A model generated the notes under the pieces. That model had not been told where the DNA came from, searched no databases, and was given only the letters and a program-made list of their open reading frames with translations. This document shows positions 1-6,218 of a DNA stretch of 15,199 nucleotides, one piece after another. Position 1 is the first letter of the stretch. The number at the start of each line of letters is the position of its first letter. Made by a program: the position numbers and the translations under genes. This DNA comes from DASYSA01 sp036003885 (GTDB lineage Bacteria; Acidobacteriota; Blastocatellia; UBA7656), in assembly GCA_036003885.1 (NCBI GenBank), contig DASYSA010000169.1:1-15199 (forward strand), written 5' to 3'.

Positions 1-822
1 GTCGTCAACGCACGCCGGTGAGTGTCCTATGAATCCAACCTTGCCGTTCTTTAGATGTTTTTCCAGGATCTCTGTGAGCGAGTGCGGTGTGGCTCGTTCG
101 ATGAGAATCACAGGGACGCGAGGGCTGTAATGGCGGTGACGCGTGCCCGGCGAGCGCTTCAACTCGTCGTCAGACCCGGCGATCTCGACCTGCCCGATGG
201 ACTCGGCCAACTGGTCGCGTGTTATCCATCCAGGCCTAAGGATCAGGGGCGGCTCTGTCGTCACATCCAGCACAGTCGATTCGATGCCGATGTTCGTCGT
301 TCCGCCGTCGAGGATCATATCGATTCGCCCGCCGAGGTCGCGGAGCACGTGCGCCGCGGTTGTAGGGCTGGGCCGCCCTGAAGTATTCCCGCTCGGCGCT
401 GCCACGGGCGTGCCCGCCGAGCTAATGAGGTCAAGCGCAATCCTGCAACCGGGCATTCTAACAGCAACCGTATCCAGTCCTGAGGAGACGGAAGCGGCAA
501 CCCTTGAGTTTCGACCGAGCACCATTGTGAGGGGACCGGGCCAAAATCGTTCGGCCAGGAGCCTTGCCTTCTCGCTCAATCTTCCGGCTGCCTTGTCGAG
601 CATCTCCAGGCTACATATGTGAACGATGAGCGGGTTGTCGGCAGGTCGCCCCTTGACTTCAAAAACTCTCTGCACCGCGGCTTCGTTCATCGCATCGGCT
701 CCCAGGCCGTACACCGTCTCGGTTGGGAAAGCCACCAGTCCCCCACTTCGTATGATAGAGGCCGCTGATTCGATCAAGTCGCTGTCCGGGCGTTCAGGGT
801 CCAATCGAACAAGTACGGTCAT
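1..822 (-). CDS. sua5: Sua5/YrdC/TsaC-type L-threonylcarbamoyladenylate synthase (3' end beyond window)
   Basis: This enzyme makes threonylcarbamoyl-AMP from L-threonine, bicarbonate and ATP, the first step of t6A37 formation on ANN-decoding tRNAs in the cytoplasm. The visible 274 residues cover the whole YrdC fold: an FPTETVYGLG strand (32-41), KGRPADNPL (58-65), WPGPLTMVL (94-102), VAVRMP (119-124), and APSGNTSG (142-149), where the family usually has APSAN. SPGTRHRHYSP (224-234) is the signature of the longer Sua5 type with an extra C-terminal domain. Full-length Sua5 proteins are about 330-350 residues, so roughly 60-70 residues probably lie outside the window. The ATG at 822 is the only sensible start, because a nearby upstream ATG runs into TGA after three codons. 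There is no Shine-Dalgarno sequence: the start codon lies inside a 7-bp repeat array. It follows thrS on the same strand after 101 bp, so co-transcription is possible. Identification is secure; the C-terminus is not seen. Confidence 0.95.
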   Translation of the reverse strand, partial: MTVLVRLDPERPDSDLIESAASIIRSGGLVAFPTETVYGLGADAMNEAAVQRVFEVKGRPADNPLIVHICSLEMLDKAAGRLSEKARLLAERFWPGPLTMVLGRNSRVAASVSSGLDTVAVRMPGCRIALDLISSAGTPVAAPSGNTSGRPSPTTAAHVLRDLGGRIDMILDGGTTNIGIESTVLDVTTEPPLILRPGWITRDQLAESIGQVEIAGSDDELKRSPGTRHRHYSPRVPVILIERATPHSLTEILEKHLKNGKVGFIGHSPACVDD

Positions 823-867
823 TTAGTCATTTGTCCGTGGTCATTTGTCCGTTGTCGGTTGTCAGTT
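818..867. repeat. Tandem 7-bp repeat array (consensus GTCNNTT) between thrS and sua5
   Basis: Six in-phase heptamers occupy 826-867. Each begins GTC; five of the six end TT and one ends TG. Positions 4-5 vary (AT, CG, AT, CG, GG, AG). A further unit, GTCATTT, lies at 818-824, one base out of phase, and contains the complement of the Sua5 start codon. The AT/CG alternation also gives a 14-bp period. No coding frame is suggested. Heptanucleotide STRR sequences known from heterocystous cyanobacteria are an analogy in form only; I make no claim of homology. Confidence 0.8.
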
Positions 868-901
868 GTGGACCGCTCGGTGAATTACTCTCACAACTGA
901 C
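861..901. repeat. Perfect 10-bp inverted repeat in the thrS-sua5 spacer
   Basis: GTCAGTTGTG at 861-870 is the exact reverse complement of CACAACTGAC at 892-901, with a 21-bp loop. The left arm includes the last unit of the 7-bp repeat array. The hairpin would sit 23 nt downstream of the thrS stop in the thrS transcript. No T-run follows on the minus strand, so it is not a classical intrinsic terminator. It could be a processing or attenuation hairpin, or the end of a small repeat element. Confidence 0.6.
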
Positions 902-923
902 CATGAGATTGCCGACGCGAAGT

Positions 924-2705
924 TTAGTAGTTGAAGTTGGCTTCGCCCTTCACCCGAGCAATGAACTCGTCGAGCGGGACAGGTCCCTCATCGCCCTTCT
1001 CTCGCGACCGGACGGCAACCGCGCCGGACTCTGCCTCTTTGGCGCCCACTACCAGCATATAGGGTGCCTTCTCGAGTTGTGCGTCGCGAATCTTCGCGCC
1101 AATCTTGTCGTCGCGCACATCCAGCTCGACACGCAAGTCGTTGTCGATCAGCCGCTCATAGACTTGCCGCGCGTAGTCCGCGGCCTTCTCTGAAATCGAA
1201 AGCACCTTGATCTGGACCGGCGCAAGCCATACCGGAAACGCGCCTGCGTAGTGCTCGATCAGTATGCCGATGAAGCGCTCGAGGGAGCCATAGATCGCTC
1301 GATGCACCACTACCGGGACCGACTCGGCGTTATGCTCGTTGACGTAGCTCAGTCCGAAGTTACGCGGAAGCTGGAAGTCCAACTGAATGGTGGCAAGCTG
1401 GTGTTCGCGTTTGAGCGAGTCCTGGACCATCTGGTCGATCTTCGGCCCGTAGAAAGTGGCCTCTCCTTTGGCGATCGTGTATTCGAGGTTGTTTGCCTCG
1501 AGAGCGGCCCCCAGAGCCGCTTCCGCGGCATTCCAGACTTCAATGTCACCCATGAACTTCTCTTCGTTGCGAGTGCTGAGCACAAACCGATAAGACATGC
1601 CGAACGCCTTGTAGACCCGGTCCACCAGCCCCAACAGTCGGTTGAACTCTTCGCCGATCTGGTCTTCGGTGATGAAGATATGCGCATCGTCCTGCTGAAA
1701 CTGCCGGACCCGCGTGAGCCCCGCGAGCGACCCCGCCCTTTCATTCCGGTGAAGCACGCTCTGCTCGGACATACGCAAAGGCAGCTCGCGGTAGCTGCGG
1801 CGGCGCGAACCGAAGATCAACATTTGCGCCGGACAGTTCATTGGTTTTGCCGCGTAGGTCCTCTCGTCGTCATCCTGAAAAATGAACATGTCCTCGCGGA
1901 AATGCGTCCAGTGGCCCGAGGTCTTGAACAGTTCCGAGCTGGCGATCAGGGGCCCCTTCACCTCGACGTAGCCATTGCGAGCGAGCAGCTTTCTCATCTT
2001 CTCCTGAAGCGTGTGATAGATGATTGTGCCTTTTGGCAGCCAGAAGGTGGCGCCGGGCGCCCACTCGTGCATCATGAACAGGTCGAGCTCGCGTCCCACC
2101 TTGCGATGATCCCGCCGCTTGGCTTCTTCGACGTTGTGCAGGTATTCCTCAAGCTCATCTTTGGTCGGCCACACTGTTCCGTAGATGCGCTGAAGCATCG
2201 GATTGTGTTCGTTGCCGCGCCAGTACGCCCCTGCAATCGAGGTGAGCTTGAAATGCTTACACTGGCTGGTGCGACGAACGTGGGGCCCCGCGCACAAGTC
2301 CGTGAAGTCACCGATCATGTAGGTCGAGACCGTCTCACCGGGGATACCCTCGATCAATTCGAGCTTGAACGTCTGATCGCGAGAGCCGAAGAACTCGAGG
2401 GCCTTCTGCTTGTCCCAGGTCTCCTGATGGAATTCGAAGCCGCTCTTGGAAATCTCGCGCATTCGTCGCTCGATCTCTTCCAGGTCTTCGGGCGTGAGCG
2501 GCCGCGATAGTTGCATGTCGTAATAGAAGCCATTCTTGATCGGCGGACCGATGCCGAACTTCGCCTCAGGAAAAATCTGCTGGACCGCCGCAGCCATTAC
2601 GTGCGAGGCAGAGTGCTTGAGGCAATACATCTGATAGTCGCGCTCCGACGGGAAGTCCTTCACCCCGAGCGCTATCTCTTGATCGCTGTGAACCTCGTCG
2701 CCCAT
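924..2705 (-). CDS. thrS: Threonyl-tRNA synthetase lacking the N-terminal TGS domain
   Basis: Class II synthetase that charges tRNA-Thr with threonine and edits mis-charged Ser-tRNA-Thr. The 593-residue protein opens directly with the editing domain: HSASH (H31, H35) and DLCAGPH (C138, H142) are the HxxxH and CxxxH editing-site motifs. The catalytic core shows motif 2 (HRNERAGSL, R320) and the zinc ligands C291 (PMNCP), H342 (QQDDAHIF) and H468 (VVHRAI). The anticodon-binding domain spans about 495-593. The ATG at 2705 is preceded by a strong GGAGG with good spacing. An in-frame TGA lies about 30 nt further upstream, so no TGS domain can be added. E. coli ThrRS, which has TGS, is 642 residues. 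The gene faces away from the histidine kinase and leads into sua5 on the same strand. No T-box leader is visible upstream. Identification is very secure. Confidence 0.98.
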   Translation of the reverse strand: MGDEVHSDQEIALGVKDFPSERDYQMYCLKHSASHVMAAAVQQIFPEAKFGIGPPIKNGFYYDMQLSRPLTPEDLEEIERRMREISKSGFEFHQETWDKQKALEFFGSRDQTFKLELIEGIPGETVSTYMIGDFTDLCAGPHVRRTSQCKHFKLTSIAGAYWRGNEHNPMLQRIYGTVWPTKDELEEYLHNVEEAKRRDHRKVGRELDLFMMHEWAPGATFWLPKGTIIYHTLQEKMRKLLARNGYVEVKGPLIASSELFKTSGHWTHFREDMFIFQDDDERTYAAKPMNCPAQMLIFGSRRRSYRELPLRMSEQSVLHRNERAGSLAGLTRVRQFQQDDAHIFITEDQIGEEFNRLLGLVDRVYKAFGMSYRFVLSTRNEEKFMGDIEVWNAAEAALGAALEANNLEYTIAKGEATFYGPKIDQMVQDSLKREHQLATIQLDFQLPRNFGLSYVNEHNAESVPVVVHRAIYGSLERFIGILIEHYAGAFPVWLAPVQIKVLSISEKAADYARQVYERLIDNDLRVELDVRDDKIGAKIRDAQLEKAPYMLVVGAKEAESGAVAVRSREKGDEGPVPLDEFIARVKGEANFNY

Positions 2706-2812
2706 CTCGGGCCTCCAATCGTTAGAGCAGAGTCATGATCAGGCAGTTAAATCGAGCACGCCTGATGGAAACTTTGATGGTACATCACGAGGCGCCTGGA
2801 CGAAAAGGCGAA

Positions 2813-2828
2813 GCAGGGTTCACCCTGC
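2813..2828. repeat. Short perfect inverted repeat in divergent spacer
   Basis: GCAGGGT (2813-2819) and ACCCTGC (2822-2828) are exact reverse complements separated by two bases, giving a 6-bp stem with a TTCA tetraloop in practice. It lies in the 5' region of thrS. It could be a regulator half-site pair or an RNA hairpin; neither can be shown from one copy. Confidence 0.4.
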
Positions 2829-2975
2829 AGTCGCTGCTGCCCAGGATTATCGACAGGGGGCCGCCGGTAATCCCCTGATGTCGAGTTGTTGTGCAGTGGC
2901 GAGGGCGGAAAGTTTCAGAGGGGATCCCGGCGCCCCCGCGGCTCACTTTCACTAGAATAACCTCCCACCTCGGTG

Positions 2976-2981
2976 TACAAT
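2976..2981 (+). promoter_or_regulatory. Candidate -10 element for the histidine kinase gene
   Basis: TACAAT matches five of six bases of the sigma-70 -10 consensus and lies about 108 nt upstream of the kinase ATG. The hexamer at the ideal -35 position (TAGAAT, 2953-2958) is a poor match, so this is a weak call. Confidence 0.3.
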
Positions 2982-3089
2982 TCACGCGAAGTTGTGGTGC
3001 TCGCCACAGCCGCCGCCATCGCTGTAAGTCCCTTCCAGATTTCCTGAGCGCGTGGCTGACGTGCTCACATTGGCTTGCCAACGGGTGCC

Positions 3090-5942
3090 ATGATGTCCTG
3101 TAACCGTGCCGAGCACGCATCATCAGAGGAAGCGCTTCGCCACAGCGAGGAACGCTACAGGGCTTTCATTGAACAGAGTTCCGAGGCCATCTGGCGTGTC
3201 GAATTTGAGGAGCCGGTCAACATCGAATGGTCCGTAGACGAACAGATCGAACACGCGTTGCAGTACGGTTACCTGGCAGAATGCAATGACGCACTGGCGC
3301 TGATGTACGGACGGGCCAGCTCGACAGAGATAATCGGTACGCGTTTGAGCGAACTCCTCACTCCTTCGGATCCCGAGAACATCGAATACCTCCGAGCTTT
3401 TATCCGATCAGGTTACCGTCTGATCGATCCGGAAACTGACCAGGCCGGCAGACATTTTTTCTCCAGGTACGCGCTCACGAACCTTACTGGGGTTGTCGAG
3501 AATGGCTATCTGGTCCGTGTATGGGGAATGCGGCGCGACATCACGGAGCGCAAGAAGGTCGAAGAGAAACTCATCGAGAGCGAGAACCGGCTTAGAACTA
3601 TCATCGACTCCGAACCGGAGTGCGTTAAGCTGGTTGCGCTGGACGGGACGGTTCTGGAGATGAACCCCGCGGGACTCGCTATGGTGGAGGCCGACCGGCC
3701 ACAACAAGTGGTCGGGCGAAATGTCCGGGATCTCGTGCATCCCAACTATCAAACCAGTTTCATCTCACTCACAAACAAGGTCTTCGAGGGCGAGTCGGGG
3801 ACCCTGGAGTTTGAAATAGTAGGGCTGAAAGGAACTCCTCTGTGGGTTGAGACCAATGCCTGCCCGCTACGCAACGCAAAAGGGGAGATCGTAGCGGCCC
3901 TGTCCGTGACCCGTGACATAACTGACCGCAAGCAGGCCGAAAACGAAAGGTCTGAACTGCTCGCTTCTGAGCGGCTGGCGCGCAATCAGGCGGAGTACGC
4001 GAACAGACTCAACGCCGAGCTACTGCAGCGAGAACAAGAGGCCCGGGAAGAGGCTGAGGCTGCGCGCCGCGAGTGGCAAACCACATTCGACACTCTGGCA
4101 GACAGTGTGGTCATCGTCGATCTCGAGGACCGGGTGATTCGGGCCAATGCCGGCTTCTATAAACAGACCGGCCTGCGGCCCGAGGACTGCGCCGGACAGA
4201 CGGTGCGGGACCTTGCACACCGGACGCCCGGGAGCAGGCTTACCGCGGACAAGTGCCCCATCTGCCAGCTTCGCGCCAAAGGCGAGCGAGGTGTAATCGA
4301 AGGGCCGGCGGGTGTCATTTCGGACTTTCCCCTGATAGCCAGCGTCGATCCGATTTACGACGACGAGGGGAGAATCACTGCCGTAGTCCAGGTTGTGCGC
4401 GACCTGTCGGATTTGTATCAAGCGCGCGAGGAGGCTGATCGCGAGCGCACTTTCCTCAACGCTACGATCGAGCAGATGGCACAGGGCCTGATCGTGTTTG
4501 ATGAGACCGGCAGCGTTGTCCGGGCGAACCGCCTCGCACAGGAGATCTTTGGCTTCACGCTCGAGGAGATGCGGGCCGACCGCACCGGTGCCCTGGCCGA
4601 AGGCCGCTACAGCGACGTAGATGGACAGGTTATCGCTGTGCGCGACCTGCCGATTCAGACTTCTCTGCGCGAACGGGGTGTTATTGAAACACGTCTCTGG
4701 TACTCCCGTCCTCATGGCAACAGGGTGTTGCTGAACATTACGGCGTCGCCTTTCTTCAACGAGCAGGGCAAGCTGATGGGGGCAGTTTCGCTCGCGAGAG
4801 ACGTAACCGAGCGGCAGCGCGAAAACGAGCGCGTTCAACAGGCGGATAAACTCAGGGCCCTGGGACAACTGGCGTCAGGGGTCGCTCACAACTTCAACAA
4901 CGCACTTGCCGCAGTAATTGGCTATACACAACTGGCGCTTCCGAAGGCGAAAGACGAGGACCTGAGGAAGTATCTGGGTGTTGTCGAACAATCGGCCAAA
5001 GACGCGGCCCGAATGGTCGGTCGCATTCAGAATTTCTCGCGGGCCAGCTCCCATAAAGATGAATTCGCCCCGGTCGGGATCGCCGAGATTGTTCGCGACG
5101 CGAGGGACATCACCAAACCTCGATGGTGCGATGACGCCGAATCTCTGGGCATCAAGTATGAAGTTCAGCTCCAACTCGACCTCCGCGAGGATGCGCTTGT
5201 CACCGGGCAGTCCTCGGAACTTCGCGAGGTCTTCGTCAACCTGATCTTGAATGCCCTCGACGCAATGCCTCTCGGCGGTTGCATAACTATCGGTGCGACC
5301 GAACTCAAGTCGAGTCTGGTTCTGACCTTCAGCGATACCGGCAGCGGCATGACCGAAGAGATCAAACAACGCGTCTTTGAGCCATTTTTTACTACAAAAG
5401 GGGCAGCCGGATTGGGGATGGGGCTGAGCGAGAGCTATCGGATAATCGAGCGTCACGGCGGGAGAATTGACGTTGAAAGCCAGATTCGGAAGGGAACTAC
5501 CTTCACGATCTCGCTACCCCTGGCTGACGATTCGGATGCTGAAACTCAGTTCGACGTAGTCTCGGGCCCCACCCCTTCCCTCAGGGCGCTGGTGATTGAT
5601 GACGAGGACCTGGTGCGAGCGGTGCTGGCAGAGATACTGACGCAGCAGGGTCATCAAGTGATGGTGGCAACAAGCTGCGATGAGGCGATGCTGCTGATCG
5701 AGAACTACGAGTTCGACGTGGTGTTTACCGATCTGGCAATGCCTAAGACCGACGGCATAGCCACTGCGATCAAGATCAAAGGGCTTCGGCCTCAAATTAG
5801 GGTGGTAATGATGAGCGGCTATGGCGCAGATAGGGTTCTCGAACGGGCAGGCGATCGTAACTGCATAGACGCAGCCATATCCAAGCCGTTCAACGTGGTC
5901 GAAGTTCGCTCGGCGCTGAAGCGGCTGATCCGCACACCCTAA
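3090..5942 (+). CDS. Soluble multi-PAS hybrid sensor histidine kinase with C-terminal receiver domain
   Basis: Predicted 950-residue cytoplasmic signal transducer with no membrane segment. Order of domains: PAS1 (about 18-151, ending DITERKK), PAS2 (about 164-280, ending DITDRKQ), charged coiled coil (about 280-330), PAS3 (about 331-440), PAS4 (about 450-575, ending DVTERQR), HisKA with phospho-acceptor H600 in SGVAHNFNNALA, HATPase (N721 in LNALDAM, DTGSGM near 750, GLGMGL near 776), and a receiver domain (about 831-947) with D837/D838, phospho-acceptor D881 (FTDLAMPK) and K932 (ISKPF). The residue after the histidine is Asn, where Asp or Glu is usual. PAS3 holds C367, H377 and a CPIC pair (C389, C392), possible metal or redox ligands. 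The ATG at 3090 was chosen because an in-frame TGA lies at 3057. A TTG at 3075 and ATG at 3093 are alternatives, and no strong ribosome site decides. No partner regulator is adjacent, so the target is unknown. Confidence 0.95.
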   Translation: MMSCNRAEHASSEEALRHSEERYRAFIEQSSEAIWRVEFEEPVNIEWSVDEQIEHALQYGYLAECNDALALMYGRASSTEIIGTRLSELLTPSDPENIEYLRAFIRSGYRLIDPETDQAGRHFFSRYALTNLTGVVENGYLVRVWGMRRDITERKKVEEKLIESENRLRTIIDSEPECVKLVALDGTVLEMNPAGLAMVEADRPQQVVGRNVRDLVHPNYQTSFISLTNKVFEGESGTLEFEIVGLKGTPLWVETNACPLRNAKGEIVAALSVTRDITDRKQAENERSELLASERLARNQAEYANRLNAELLQREQEAREEAEAARREWQTTFDTLADSVVIVDLEDRVIRANAGFYKQTGLRPEDCAGQTVRDLAHRTPGSRLTADKCPICQLRAKGERGVIEGPAGVISDFPLIASVDPIYDDEGRITAVVQVVRDLSDLYQAREEADRERTFLNATIEQMAQGLIVFDETGSVVRANRLAQEIFGFTLEEMRADRTGALAEGRYSDVDGQVIAVRDLPIQTSLRERGVIETRLWYSRPHGNRVLLNITASPFFNEQGKLMGAVSLARDVTERQRENERVQQADKLRALGQLASGVAHNFNNALAAVIGYTQLALPKAKDEDLRKYLGVVEQSAKDAARMVGRIQNFSRASSHKDEFAPVGIAEIVRDARDITKPRWCDDAESLGIKYEVQLQLDLREDALVTGQSSELREVFVNLILNALDAMPLGGCITIGATELKSSLVLTFSDTGSGMTEEIKQRVFEPFFTTKGAAGLGMGLSESYRIIERHGGRIDVESQIRKGTTFTISLPLADDSDAETQFDVVSGPTPSLRALVIDDEDLVRAVLAEILTQQGHQVMVATSCDEAMLLIENYEFDVVFTDLAMPKTDGIATAIKIKGLRPQIRVVMMSGYGADRVLERAGDRNCIDAAISKPFNVVEVRSALKRLIRTP

Positions 5943-5974
5943 CCAAAGAGGTCACTCCCAACCCTTCTTTTGTA

Positions 5975-6002
5975 TTGCCCTTCACCCGGTTTCTGCTACA
6001 AT
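5975..6002 (+). promoter_or_regulatory. Sigma-70-type promoter with extended -10, upstream of GH44 gene
   Basis: A -35-like TTGCCC (5975-5980) is followed after 16 bp by TACAAT (5997-6002). The -10 is preceded by TGC, giving an extended -10 motif. It begins 33 bp after the kinase stop codon. Transcription would start near 6009, leaving a leader of about 210 nt before the GH44 start codon. Confidence 0.5.
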
Positions 6003-6008
6003 CGCCCC

Positions 6009-6218
6009 CGGGTAACCTCCTCACCAACCCTGCTTGGAATCAGAACGCGTAATAGTAGCTCTTTCCTCCAGCCGTTCATTTTGAGCGTCTGCTGTCGATA
6101 GCTTCAGCAGCTGGAGATCCGTTCTATTCGCTTGTCGCTTTGCCCCTCCAGAACGGACATATCGCTTGCCCCGGTGGGAAGTCCCGCTGGTCCACTGTTC
6201 GCAAGGAGACGCAGTATT
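6009..6218 (+). other. Long, possibly structured 5' leader of the GH44 gene
   Basis: The leader contains several complementary segments. CTCCAG (6066-6071) pairs with CTGGAG (6111-6116), enclosing CTGCTG (6089-6094) with CAGCAG (6105-6110). TCCGTTCT (6118-6125) pairs perfectly with AGAACGGA (6150-6157). A second CTCCAG at 6146-6151 could compete for CTGGAG and overlaps the latter stem. I recognise no known riboswitch family. The ATG at 6132 is in frame with the gene, but translating from there would put about 29 non-signal residues ahead of a good signal peptide. Confidence 0.35.

Larger units (their letters stand above)
2706..3089. other. Divergent intergenic region between thrS and the histidine kinase
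   Basis: This 384-bp spacer must hold the promoters of both divergent genes. I find no convincing gene in it. A short hairpin, GCAGGGT/ACCCTGC (2813-2828), and a CAGGGG/CCCCTG pair (about 2854-2878) are present. On the plus strand a TACAAT hexamer at 2976-2981 could be a -10 element for the kinase gene. For thrS I could not choose a promoter with confidence. Confidence 0.6.

Noticed and set aside
818..867. Reading the heptamer array as a CRISPR array
   Set aside because: Units are only 7 bp with no unique spacers between them and no cas genes nearby.
1251..2510. 419-codon open frame on the plus strand inside thrS
   Set aside because: It is antisense to a thrS with every catalytic motif intact, and its translation shows no recognisable domain; high-GC antisense frames of this kind are expected.
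2706..3089. T-box or other known riboswitch before thrS
   Set aside because: No T-box core sequence, specifier-loop pattern or terminator/antiterminator pair could be found on the minus strand.
2785..3123. 112-codon minus-strand frame in the thrS-kinase spacer
   Set aside because: Overlaps the kinase start, lacks a ribosome site and domain, and the translation looks random.
4020..4868. 282-codon minus-strand frame inside the histidine kinase
   Set aside because: Antisense to PAS domains with clear family motifs; no ribosome site or domain supports it.
6132..6218. GH44 translation from the ATG at 6132
   Set aside because: It would bury the signal peptide behind about 29 residues and has no good ribosome site, while the ATG at 6219 has AAGGAG and begins the signal peptide.
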